DNA from: an uncultured bacterium
Lineage (GTDB): Bacteria > Patescibacteriota > Minisyncoccia > Phycocordibacterales > CAWITU01
DNA: 10,123 nucleotides
Assembly: GCA_903958115.1 (NCBI GenBank)
Contig: CAJBRS010000034.1
Coordinates: forward strand, 1-10,123
Direction: 5' to 3'
This document shows positions 1 to 6,490 of the stretch, in pieces (positions within the stretch are counted from its first letter, which is position 1; every line of letters begins with the position of its first letter). Made by a program: the position numbers and the translations under genes. The notes under the pieces are model-generated. The model saw nothing but the letters and a program-made list of their open reading frames with translations. It was not told the DNA's origin and searched no databases.

Positions 1-30
1 ACGTCCTGTGAATGGCTCTGCTACGAAGAA
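1..30 (-). other. atpD: Out-of-frame continuation of atpD (beta subunit C-terminal part)
   Basis: Read on the minus strand from base 30 down to base 1, this stretch gives FFVAEPFTGR. That is the conserved sequence expected right after the RFLSQP motif of ATP synthase beta subunits. It lies one frame away from the main atpD frame, which ends in SQPSS and a TAG at 23-21. Restoring one T in the CCTTC at 32-28 (giving CCTTTC) joins the two parts. The rest of the C-terminal helical domain must lie beyond the left edge. The cause may be a sequencing or assembly indel or a real mutation. I see no classical slippery heptamer for programmed frameshifting. Confidence 0.85.
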
Positions 31-1271
31 GGCTGTGACAAAAATCTCTGAATCTTTCTAGCTCGCTCTACGAGAAGTTTATCTTCATCTGAAAGTTCTT
101 CAATACCGAGAATAGAAATTATGTCTTGAAGATCTCGGTATCTTTGGATGATCCTCTGAACTTCACGAGCGACTTGATAGTGTTCTTCACCTACAATGTT
201 TGGATCAAGGGCGCCAGAGATCGATTCGAGGGGATCAATGGCTGGATAGATACCAAGCTCGGTTAAAGCACGAGAAAGCACGATGGTGGAATCAAGGTGG
301 GCGAAAGTTGTGGCTGGAGCGGGGTCAGTAATATCATCGGCTGGCACATACACAGCCTGTACGGAGGTCACGGAACCTTTTGTTGTGGAAGTAATGCGCT
401 CTTGGAGTTCTCCCATTTCATTTGCGAGAGTCGGCTGGTAGCCGGCAGCTGACGGCATACGCCCAAGCAAAGCTGATACTTCTGATCCAGCCTGAGTGAA
501 ACGGAAAATATTATCTATAAAAAGAAGTACGTCCTTGCCCTCGGTGTCGCGGAAATATTCTGTCATGGTCAATCCTGAAAGTGCGACGCGGAGTCGGGCT
601 CCTGGCACTTCGTTCATTTGACCGAAGACCATGGCTGTTTGCGCAAGCACGCCGGAGTCTTTCATTTCGTTGTAGAGATCATTACCTTCGCGAGTTCTTT
701 CGCCGACACCGGCGAATACTGAGTAGCCCTTGTGAACAGTTGCCACGTTTCGGATAAGCTCCTGTAGAAGAACTGTCTTTCCCACGCCGGCTCCTCCGAA
801 GAGTCCGATTTTTCCTCCTTTAATGAATGGGCAAATAAGGTCGATCACTTTAATACCTGTTTCAAAAATCTGTACTTCGGTGGATTGTTCGGTGAAGTCA
901 GGAGCCTTGCGGTGAATTGGCCAGCGCTCTGTATTTGTGGGAAGTTCTGCTCCATTATCAATTGGCTCGCCAAGAAGATTAAACATTCGGCCGAGAATAT
1001 CTTTACCCACAGGTACACTGATAGGTGCCCCAGTTGAGGAAACCTCCATACCGCGCTGTAATCCTTCGGTCGGACCCATTGAGACAGTGCGAACTTTGCC
1101 ACCACCGAGATGCTGAGATACTTCAAGAATTATTTTTGCTCCGTCTTCTTTCTTGGTTTCAAGTGCTGTGTAAATTTCTGGCAAATTTTCGCCTTCAAAT
1201 TCTACATCGACGACTGGTCCGATGATCTGAATAATTTTTCCTGTCTTTACATGTTTGTGTTTTGTTTCCAT
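21..1271 (-). CDS. atpD: F1Fo ATP synthase subunit beta, frameshifted near the 3' end
   Basis: Catalytic subunit of the F1 head; it synthesises or hydrolyses ATP at the alpha/beta interfaces. Visible features in order are an N-terminal beta-barrel domain (about residues 10-85), Walker A GGAGVGKT at 159-166, the GERTREG segment with catalytic Glu191, Walker B LLFID ending at Asp253, and a DELSEED-type loop EELSDED at 391-397. At 416 residues it is shorter than the usual 460-480. The missing end is explained by a one-base frameshift after Pro414, because the expected FFVAEPFTGR follows in another frame. The start MET...GKIIQIIGPVVDVEF fits the family. It begins 13 nt after the atpG stop and has no SD, only an AT-rich leader. 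It is the last atp gene visible; atpC is not in the window. Confidence 0.96.
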   Translation of the reverse strand: METKHKHVKTGKIIQIIGPVVDVEFEGENLPEIYTALETKKEDGAKIILEVSQHLGGGKVRTVSMGPTEGLQRGMEVSSTGAPISVPVGKDILGRMFNLLGEPIDNGAELPTNTERWPIHRKAPDFTEQSTEVQIFETGIKVIDLICPFIKGGKIGLFGGAGVGKTVLLQELIRNVATVHKGYSVFAGVGERTREGNDLYNEMKDSGVLAQTAMVFGQMNEVPGARLRVALSGLTMTEYFRDTEGKDVLLFIDNIFRFTQAGSEVSALLGRMPSAAGYQPTLANEMGELQERITSTTKGSVTSVQAVYVPADDITDPAPATTFAHLDSTIVLSRALTELGIYPAIDPLESISGALDPNIVGEEHYQVAREVQRIIQRYRDLQDIISILGIEELSDEDKLLVERARKIQRFLSQPSS

Positions 1272-1284
1272 ATATAAATTATTA

Positions 1285-2241
1285 TTAAGCTAGGGCTTCG
1301 GCGCCGGCGCTGATTTCTGTTAATTCTTTTGTGATCTGTGCCTGACGTACTTTGTTGTACGTAATGCGTAAATCCCCAATAAGTTCTTTAGCATTATCCG
1401 AGGCACTTTTCATGGCAATCATTCTGGAAGAATGTTCAGAAGCATTAGCTTCAAGTATAGACTGATGTACTTCAATATCAACGAGAGTTTTAATAAGCTT
1501 ATCTAAGACAATAGCAGGAGACGGCTCGTAAATGTACTGACGGACTATAGAAGATGGCGCAATAGCGTTATCAACGGCCTGAGGCATACCGGCATAAAGA
1601 CCGTGTTCAGGGATGATGTGTTTGGTTATTTCTTCTAGGGCTTTAGGTGTAACTGGAAGAATTTTTCGAACAACAACATTTTGCTTCATCGCTGAAATAA
1701 AATTGGTATAAATTATGGTCACTTCATCGTATTCGTTTTTTAAAAATTGCTCATGAAGAAGAAACGAGATTGGCAGAGTTTCTGCTGTCGTTACAAAATC
1801 TCCACTTCCCAAAAATTCATCGATAATTGTAAGCCCGCGTTTTTTTAAGAAGTCACGTCCACGTTTGCCCACAGCTACGATATCTACTTTTACATTGTCA
1901 TATTGCTCGCCAGTATGGCTTTTGATAAATTGTTGAGCTCTTTTTAAAACATTGGTGTTAAAAGATCCCGCTAAGCCTTTATCAGAAGTAACCACTACTA
2001 AGCAGATTTTTTTGACTTTATTTTCACGAGTTAGCTTGCTGTACTGAAGGTCTTCTTCTTTCATCGCTTGGCGAATATTTTTTAAAATTTCTAAAGCAGA
2101 AATGGCGTAGGGTCGGGAAGTAATAGCTGCTGACTCGCTCTTGCGCATTTTTACAGCCGAAACAGCTTGCATTGCCTTTGTGATTTGCTGGATACTTTTA
2201 GTGGAGCGTATGCGGTTTTTGATTGTTCGCGAAGTGGCCAT
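1285..2241 (-). CDS. atpG: F1Fo ATP synthase subunit gamma
   Basis: Rotor shaft of F1, which couples c-ring rotation to conformational changes in the beta subunits. The N-terminal helix MATSRTIKNRIRSTKSIQQI (1-20) continues into TKAMQAVSAVKMRK, as is typical for gamma. The conserved SDKGLAGSFN segment is at 86-95. The C-terminal helix, from NKVRQAQITKELTEI to AGAEAL (296-317), is also diagnostic. The two terminal helices form the coiled-coil shaft inside the alpha3beta3 head. At 318 residues it is about 30 longer than the 287 of E. coli; the extra length appears to lie in the middle, between the two helices. It sits 13 nt after atpA and 13 nt before atpD, consistent with one transcript. No SD is visible before the ATG. 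Confidence 0.96.
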   Translation of the reverse strand: MATSRTIKNRIRSTKSIQQITKAMQAVSAVKMRKSESAAITSRPYAISALEILKNIRQAMKEEDLQYSKLTRENKVKKICLVVVTSDKGLAGSFNTNVLKRAQQFIKSHTGEQYDNVKVDIVAVGKRGRDFLKKRGLTIIDEFLGSGDFVTTAETLPISFLLHEQFLKNEYDEVTIIYTNFISAMKQNVVVRKILPVTPKALEEITKHIIPEHGLYAGMPQAVDNAIAPSSIVRQYIYEPSPAIVLDKLIKTLVDIEVHQSILEANASEHSSRMIAMKSASDNAKELIGDLRITYNKVRQAQITKELTEISAGAEALA

Positions 2242-2254
2242 TTAAATATTATTG

Positions 2255-3787
2255 TTAAGCTTTGAAATAATTTTCGCTGAAATCCTTGCAAGCAGACGAA
2301 AGGGAGGCGTCAATTTCTGGAGTGATTTCACCTTTCTCGCGAAGACCAGCAAGAATTGTGGACTGTCGCTCTTTAATAAATTTAATTAAACCATCTTCAA
2401 AAGTTGGAATATCTGAAACTTTTACATTGTCAGCAAAGCTCTTTGTCACTGCGTAAATGGACACCACCTGCTCTTCAAAGGGAATACTGTGGTACTGAGG
2501 CTGTTTAAGAAGCTCGGTCAATCGACGTCCTCGCTCGATTTTCTTGGCGGTAGCGACATCTAGATCCTGACCGAATTGAGCGAAGGCAGCTAGCTCGCGG
2601 AACTGAGCAAGATCGAGGCGAAGTGTTCCAGCCACTTTTTTCATAGCTTTGGTCTGAGCAGCTGATCCCACACGTGACACTGAAAGTCCGACGTTCACAG
2701 CGGGGCGAATACCTTGATAGAAAAGTTCTGGTTCGAGATAAATCTGACCATCGGTAATCGAAATAACATTTGTTGGAACGTAAGCAGAAATATCTCCGAG
2801 CTGAGTTTCGATGATAGGTAGAGCTGTGAGTGACCCACCTCCATATTCTTTGTTTAATTTTGCGGCACGTTCAAGTAGGCGAGAGTGCAAATAGAAAATA
2901 TCACCAGGGTAAGCTTCACGGCCTGGTGGTCGGCGGAGCAGTAGGGAAATTTGTCGGTATGCCCAAGCGTGTTTGGAAAGATCGTCATAGATTACCAAAG
3001 CATCTTTCGATTGCGCCATAAAATATTCTCCGATAGCACACCCTGTGTAAGGAGCTAAGTATTGAAGTGATGCTGGGGCAGAAGCTCCGGCTACTACTAC
3101 GACTGTGTATTCCATCGCTCCAGTCTTCTTTAGTCGCTCTACGATCTGAGCAATTTTTGATTCTTTCTGCCCAATAGCAACATAGATACAAATTGGTACG
3201 CCATATCGAGATTCATTTTTCTGGTTGATGATTGTGTCAATTGCGATAGCTGTTTTTCCTGTTTGTCGGTCGCCAATAATTAGTTGTCGTTGACCTCGGC
3301 CAATTGGAATCATTCCATCAATGGCTTTGATACCAGTGTGAAGGGGGGTGTTTACAGATTGGCGGGTGATAACGCCAGGCGCAATTTTTTCTAGAGGATA
3401 GCGTTCCATTTTAGAATGATTGAGTGCTCCGCCACCATCTACTGGATTACCGAGTGCGTCAATTACTCGTCCGACTAGTTCATTGCCAACCGGTACCGAC
3501 AAAATAGTGCCGGTTGATTTAACTTGCTGACCCTCTTTAATTTCTAGAGGATTACCCAATACGATGGCTCCCACGCTGTCTTCTTCTAGATTGAGTGCGA
3601 GTCCAGAAACTTTTCCTGAAGGTGTTTCAAATTCCAAAATTTCACCAGCACGAACAGAACTAAGGCCTCGAATTCTAGCCACACCATCGCCGATTTTAAT
3701 TACTTCGCCAACATTTGAGACAGTTGGGCCTTGGCGTAGTCCTGAAATTTCATTCTTTAGTTGTTGTAGTATTGTGTCTTTTTCCAT
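2255..3787 (-). CDS. atpA: F1Fo ATP synthase subunit alpha
   Basis: Non-catalytic nucleotide-binding subunit of the F1 head; it supplies the arginine finger to the catalytic site. Features seen are an N-terminal helix (1-20) that normally contacts the delta subunit, a beta-barrel domain (about 25-95), Walker A GDRQTGKT at 172-179, Walker B ALVIYDD ending at 269, the conserved block LLLRRPPGREAYPGD at 282-296, and SVSRVGSAAQ with arginine-finger candidate Arg372. The length of 510 residues is normal and nothing appears to be missing. It begins 14 nt after the atpH stop, without a recognisable SD. It is the best conserved gene of the cluster. Confidence 0.98.
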   Translation of the reverse strand: MEKDTILQQLKNEISGLRQGPTVSNVGEVIKIGDGVARIRGLSSVRAGEILEFETPSGKVSGLALNLEEDSVGAIVLGNPLEIKEGQQVKSTGTILSVPVGNELVGRVIDALGNPVDGGGALNHSKMERYPLEKIAPGVITRQSVNTPLHTGIKAIDGMIPIGRGQRQLIIGDRQTGKTAIAIDTIINQKNESRYGVPICIYVAIGQKESKIAQIVERLKKTGAMEYTVVVVAGASAPASLQYLAPYTGCAIGEYFMAQSKDALVIYDDLSKHAWAYRQISLLLRRPPGREAYPGDIFYLHSRLLERAAKLNKEYGGGSLTALPIIETQLGDISAYVPTNVISITDGQIYLEPELFYQGIRPAVNVGLSVSRVGSAAQTKAMKKVAGTLRLDLAQFRELAAFAQFGQDLDVATAKKIERGRRLTELLKQPQYHSIPFEEQVVSIYAVTKSFADNVKVSDIPTFEDGLIKFIKERQSTILAGLREKGEITPEIDASLSSACKDFSENYFKA

Positions 3788-3801
3788 TGTCTTTTGTGGT
3801 G

Positions 3802-4086
3802 TTAGTAATTAATAACTTCTTTTAAACGATTAATTCTTTCTGAAATCGTATTGTCTACCAGAAGATCATTCTCTCGAATTTTAATACCATCCTCTGTCTC
3901 AATAATTTCTCTAGTAATTCCATTTCTTTCTTTCCAAATACTTGTAAATTGATAAGAGATTTCGGGAAGTAGGGAACTTTCACCGTTTGCATACAAAAAT
4001 TCAGCAAATTTTTTAATATTTTTAGACTCGCCGTCTTTTGTTAGATCATATAAACTTTCTGCGTATTGTCGGGGTGAGTATTTCAT
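3802..4086 (-). CDS. atpH: Short F1Fo ATP synthase delta subunit-like protein
   Basis: Assigned mainly by position, between atpF and atpA, where delta always sits in this gene order. The delta subunit (OSCP in mitochondria) ties the peripheral stalk b subunits to the top of the alpha3beta3 head. At 94 residues this protein is about half the usual 175-180. Its first ~60 residues (RQYAESLYDL...FAEFLYANG) resemble the start of the delta N-terminal helical domain. Its last ~30 (GIKIRENDLLVDNTISERINRLKEVI) resemble the C-terminal family signature, where a glycine-rich strand and D-x-S precede a helix with RL-x-RL. The middle of the family fold is missing without any visible frameshift. The start codon lies inside a repeat-like sequence (4084-4103), and there is no SD. 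Homology is moderately certain; the minimal architecture is an inference. Confidence 0.75.
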   Translation of the reverse strand: MKYSPRQYAESLYDLTKDGESKNIKKFAEFLYANGESSLLPEISYQFTSIWKERNGITREIIETEDGIKIRENDLLVDNTISERINRLKEVINY

Positions 4087-4103
4087 ACTTTATACTTCAT
4101 GCT
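4084..4103. repeat. Repeat unit related to the atpE-atpF inverted repeat
   Basis: CATACTTTATACTTCATGCT on the plus strand closely matches CATACTCCATACTTCATACC at 4663-4682. The unit covers the atpH start codon, the 15-nt atpF-atpH gap and the end of the atpF stop codon. It may be a second, shorter copy of the same repeat family, which would make the junction repeat-derived. Chance similarity in short AT-rich sequence cannot be excluded. Confidence 0.5.
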
Positions 4104-4599
4104 ATTTTAATACAGCCAGCGCCTGATCCTTTAGCTTGCTCTGAGCTGATTCATTGATGATGTCTCCCATAGATTTTTCTATGGCGAGGCTAATAAGTTC
4201 TCCTGTTTCCTTTTTCAATTCTGCTCGGAGTGTTGTTCTGTCCTTTTCTATCTGGGCTCGGCCTTGAGAAATTAGTGTAAGTGATTCGATGCGGGTTTCT
4301 TGAAGTTTTTCCTCTTTTAGTTTTGAGGCATTTTTTTCTGCCTCTTTTATAATTTTTTCTCCATCAAGACGAGCTTGTTTCAAAACTTCGGCTTTTGCTT
4401 TTTCTGCTTCGGTAAGTTTCTTTTTTATCTCCTCGCCAAGCTGAATATTTTCTTTGATTTTGTTTTGGCGTTCGTTAAGTGTCGCGAGAATTGGTTTAAA
4501 AACAAATCTTTGCAAGATATAGGCGAGTATGGCGAAATTCACCACTTGTGCCAAAAGTAGTTTCCAATCAATTCCTAATTTTAGAATGAGATCTTGCAT
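4102..4599 (-). CDS. atpF: F1Fo ATP synthase subunit b
   Basis: Peripheral stalk subunit; a dimer anchors in the membrane and holds the F1 head still against rotor torque. One N-terminal transmembrane helix lies at about residues 12-32 (LLLAQVVNFAILAYILQRFV), followed by the typical FKPILATLNERQNKI hinge at 34-48. A long, charged, Lys/Glu/Ala-rich helix up to about residue 150 is consistent with the stalk coiled coil. The length of 165 matches the family (156-170). Only one b-type gene is present, so a homodimer is likely rather than the b/b' pair of phototrophs. The upstream gap to atpE holds the inverted repeat at 4608-4682. No SD precedes the ATG. Confidence 0.95.
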   Translation of the reverse strand: MQDLILKLGIDWKLLLAQVVNFAILAYILQRFVFKPILATLNERQNKIKENIQLGEEIKKKLTEAEKAKAEVLKQARLDGEKIIKEAEKNASKLKEEKLQETRIESLTLISQGRAQIEKDRTTLRAELKKETGELISLAIEKSMGDIINESAQSKLKDQALAVLK

Positions 4600-4607
4600 G
4601 GGGGACA

Positions 4608-4682
4608 GGTATTCAGTATGAGGTATTATTTAGTATGAAGGTCTTTGCCTTCCTTCATGCTGCATACTCCATACTTCATACC
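4608..4682. repeat. Imperfect inverted repeat (REP/MITE-like) between atpE and atpF
   Basis: The left arm 4608-4641 and the right arm 4652-4682 are imperfect reverse complements. Both are built from GTATGAAG/GTATGGAG-like units. The inner 10-bp stem (4632-4641 with 4652-4661, one G-T wobble, 10-nt loop) is the best paired part. The element fills most of the 87-nt gap, beginning 8 bp from the atpF start codon and ending 4 bp from the atpE stop. In RNA it would form a hairpin directly after atpE, which could shield the atpE 3' end or limit read-through into atpF. It could equally be a small non-coding mobile repeat. Confidence 0.7.
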
Positions 4683-4686
4683 AGTT

Positions 4687-4905
4687 TTAGACGAACTTGA
4701 TAATCAACGCTACTACGAGTGCATAAATAGCGATAGCCTCGGCAAACACGATGGCCAGGATCATGGCTGTTTGAATTTTGGGAGCGGCTTCTGGGTTGCG
4801 TCCAATAGCTTCCATAGCTTTTCCGGCTAATAATCCGATGCCAATTCCTGGCCCAATAGCTCCAAGACCGATAGCGATAGCTGCTGCAATAGGTGCTAAA
4901 TTCAT
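4687..4905 (-). CDS. atpE: F1Fo ATP synthase subunit c (proteolipid)
   Basis: Monomer of the rotating c-ring in the membrane, which carries the ions that drive ATP synthesis. It is a 72-residue hairpin of two transmembrane helices. TM1 is glycine-rich (G13, G15, G18, G20, G22, G24, G28) for tight packing. The polar loop is RNPEA at 36-40. TM2 carries the ion-binding Glu56 in IVFAEAIAIYALVV. Ala57 follows the glutamate, rather than the Ser/Thr of sodium-binding rings, and TM1 has Pro19 rather than the sodium-type Gln. Both point to protons as the coupling ion. It is separated from atpB by an opposite-strand gene and has its own promoter candidate at 4965-4992. No SD is seen. Confidence 0.97.
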   Translation of the reverse strand: MNLAPIAAAIAIGLGAIGPGIGIGLLAGKAMEAIGRNPEAAPKIQTAMILAIVFAEAIAIYALVVALIIKFV

Positions 4906-4964
4906 TTTGTTTTTTTGAGGCGTATCCGTTTGGACAGTACCTTTTAATAAATAGTAATGTCGCT

Positions 4965-4992
4965 ATTTTACTACATATAGCCATGGTTTCAA
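4965..4992 (-). promoter_or_regulatory. Candidate promoter for atpE-F-H-A-G-D
   Basis: On the minus strand a -35 TTGAAA (4992-4987) is separated by 16 nt from a -10 TAAAAT (4970-4965). Transcription would start near 4958, about 50 nt before the atpE ATG. It could serve the downstream half of the operon independently of the atpZ promoter, which fits the interruption between atpB and atpE. Confidence 0.5.
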
Positions 4993-5009
4993 AGATAATA
5001 TTTTATATA

Positions 5010-5038
5010 TTGACTAAAGCTGTATTTTGTGATAATAT
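5010..5038 (+). promoter_or_regulatory. Candidate promoter of the interrupting membrane-protein gene
   Basis: TTGACT at 5010-5015, a 17-nt spacer, and TAATAT at 5033-5038. An overlapping extended -10 reading (TG at 5028-5029, GATAAT at 5031-5036) is also possible. It lies back to back with the minus-strand atpE promoter; the two -35 boxes are 17 bp apart. The leader would be about 50 nt long and A/C-rich. Confidence 0.6.
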
Positions 5039-5057
5039 TCCGTCGAAACCAACAAAT

Positions 5058-5071
5058 CTGCTGAAAAGCAG
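5058..5071 (+). promoter_or_regulatory. 5' leader hairpin with a GAAA tetraloop
   Basis: CTGCT-GAAA-AGCAG is a perfect 5-bp stem closed by a GNRA-type tetraloop. It lies in the untranslated leader about 12 nt before the SD (AGGGAG, 5084-5089). It may protect the 5' end or position the ribosome. It does not sequester the SD. Confidence 0.4.
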
Positions 5072-5097
5072 TAACAACCAAATAGGGAGAAAATCTT

Positions 5098-5640
5098 ATG
5101 AAGCAAATTCTTAGTGTCGTCTTTAGCATCACGGCCTTTGTCGTCTCAATGTATGCTTTGTTGAACTCGATCAGTATCGATTCCAAACTCAACGAGCAAA
5201 ACAATCGCCTCATTGCCTGGAATACATACCAGGGTCAGTACGGCGATTATCATGTTCTCATCGAGGAGAGGAAGAAGGGTGACGGAAAAACTGAGCGTCA
5301 CGTTAGCTTGGAACGCAACAGTGACAAGAACAGCGATCCTCGTCTGCCTGTTGCTGTCATCGCCTCCAACTACGATGATCTCGGCCAGTGGAATCACTTG
5401 TCGATTCGACAGAACCTTGCGGACGGCTTCAATACCGTTCACTTCCGGGATGACGGATCTCGCATTTGGGATCCCTGCACCACCGATAAGGATCGTGTGC
5501 AGCCGTTTACGGATGAGCAGATTAAGTACGTCAAAACCCTCATTGGGCAAGCGGTGTTCTTCGTTTACAACAACGACCATAAGCACGACAACCTTAAACA
5601 AGAGGAAGAGTTGAAGAACCTGCGCTACGCGCACGAATAA
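5098..5640 (+). CDS. Unrecognised single-pass membrane-anchored protein
   Basis: I do not recognise a family. The 180-residue product starts MKQILSVVFSITAFVV; one hydrophobic helix at about 4-24 looks like an uncleaved signal anchor, since no clear cleavage site follows. A short hydrophilic linker (KLNEQNNR, 30-37) leads to a polar, probably extracytoplasmic domain (about 40-160) rich in Tyr, Asp, Asn and Trp, with a single Cys127. A charged tail of Lys/Glu/His follows (KHDNLKQEEELKNL, 162-175). The ATG is set by AGGGAG at 5084-5089, 8 nt upstream, a clear SD that the atp genes lack. The gene lies opposite the ATP synthase operon, between atpB and atpE, with its own promoter and terminator. 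Two sampled 60-nt lines are 55-57% GC and one is 50%, against 35-42% in sampled uvrB lines. Acquisition by transfer is an inference. Confidence 0.85.
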   Translation: MKQILSVVFSITAFVVSMYALLNSISIDSKLNEQNNRLIAWNTYQGQYGDYHVLIEERKKGDGKTERHVSLERNSDKNSDPRLPVAVIASNYDDLGQWNHLSIRQNLADGFNTVHFRDDGSRIWDPCTTDKDRVQPFTDEQIKYVKTLIGQAVFFVYNNDHKHDNLKQEEELKNLRYAHE

Positions 5641-5661
5641 TCAACTTCGACCAATCAACAC

Positions 5662-5704
5662 AGCCTCACCACGAAAGCTTTACTTTCGGGTGAGGCTTTT
5701 CGTT
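5662..5704 (+). terminator. Strong intrinsic terminator of the membrane-protein gene
   Basis: The outer stem AGCCTCACC (5662-5670) pairs with GGTGAGGCT (5689-5697). After a one-base bulge (A5671) the inner stem CGAAAG (5672-5677) pairs with CTTTCG (5683-5688), with loop 5678-5682. A T-rich run TTTCGTT follows. The T tract is on the plus-strand 3' side only, so it should end the plus-strand transcript but not the atpB transcript coming from the other side. Confidence 0.9.
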
Positions 5705-5717
5705 TACATGTTTTTAA

Positions 5718-6479
5718 TTAGTGTTCACTCTCGTGGCTGTGAGTGGCTGCGGCAAGATACATCATTGCTAGGGTGGCAAAAATAAGAGCCTGGATGAATC
5801 CTACGAATATTTCAAGCCCGAGAAATGGTATTGGAATAACGTATGGAACTAGGAATGTGATAATAACCATCAAAACTTCTCCAGCAAAGACATTTCCAAA
5901 TAGACGGAATGACAGGGAAACAATTCTAGATAGTTCACTGATGATTTCTAATAAACCCACTGCGAAATTTATAGGGCTACTCAATTGAATAAATTTTGAG
6001 ATGTGTTTTTTTGCGCCAATTACCACAAATCCGACGATGTGAGAAAGAGTAACGACAACTAGTGCTAGGGCTAGTGTCGAATTAATATCAGAATTAACTG
6101 AACGAAAAAAAGGTACAAAAACTTTATGGCCTTCTTCGAGATGGTAAAAACCTAGGCTACCAACACCGGGGAGTATTCCAAGCCAGTTAGAAAATAGAAT
6201 AAAAAAGAAGATTGTCCCGCAGACCGGCAAAAATTTTATTGCGGTTGCTCTGTCGCCAGCGATATTACTCATGAAATCCAGGAAAAGATCCATGGCTGAT
6301 TCAGTGGCGTTTTGTAATTTACCGGGAGCTTTTCCTGCATTTTTTTTGATTGATCTCGATAGTACTGTCGCTAGGATTATTAAAAGGATAACAACAATCC
6401 AAGAAGTAAAAAGGGTATTGGTCACTGGTAGTGGCCCAATTTTGAAAAGGGTTTCGGCCGTAAGAGAGATTGGGTGCAT
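5718..6479 (-). CDS. atpB: F1Fo ATP synthase subunit a
   Basis: Membrane stator subunit with the two half-channels that load and unload protons on the c-ring. It has 253 residues and several hydrophobic helices (about 22-41, 84-104, 133-155, 170-190, 196-218 and 222-246). The essential stator arginine is Arg192 in SLSFRLFGNVFAGE, and the matching polar residue Gln230 is in the last helix (FIQALIFATLAMMYLAAA). The C-terminus is His/Glu-rich (HSHESEH). The length fits the bacterial family (about 230-280). It starts 11 nt after the atpZ-like gene, with no SD. Downstream, the expected next gene atpE is separated by the plus-strand insertion at 5098-5640, so read-through would produce RNA antisense to that gene. 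Confidence 0.96.
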   Translation of the reverse strand: MHPISLTAETLFKIGPLPVTNTLFTSWIVVILLIILATVLSRSIKKNAGKAPGKLQNATESAMDLFLDFMSNIAGDRATAIKFLPVCGTIFFFILFSNWLGILPGVGSLGFYHLEEGHKVFVPFFRSVNSDINSTLALALVVVTLSHIVGFVVIGAKKHISKFIQLSSPINFAVGLLEIISELSRIVSLSFRLFGNVFAGEVLMVIITFLVPYVIPIPFLGLEIFVGFIQALIFATLAMMYLAAATHSHESEH

Positions 6480-6490
6480 GTTTATATAAA

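Noticed and set aside
4676..4984. 102-codon minus-strand frame overlapping atpE
   Set aside because: It is the shifted frame of atpE, with Arg/Ser-rich composition typical of an out-of-frame reading.
5146..5634. 162-codon minus-strand open frame opposite the membrane-protein gene
   Set aside because: No SD, promoter or recognisable domains. The opposite frame has a clear SD, a signal-anchor helix and a terminator, so this is an antisense shadow.
4993..5717. Target-site duplications or terminal repeats around the inserted membrane-protein gene
   Set aside because: I compared the flanks near 5000 and 5710 by eye and found no convincing direct or inverted repeats; no transposase or integrase is present.
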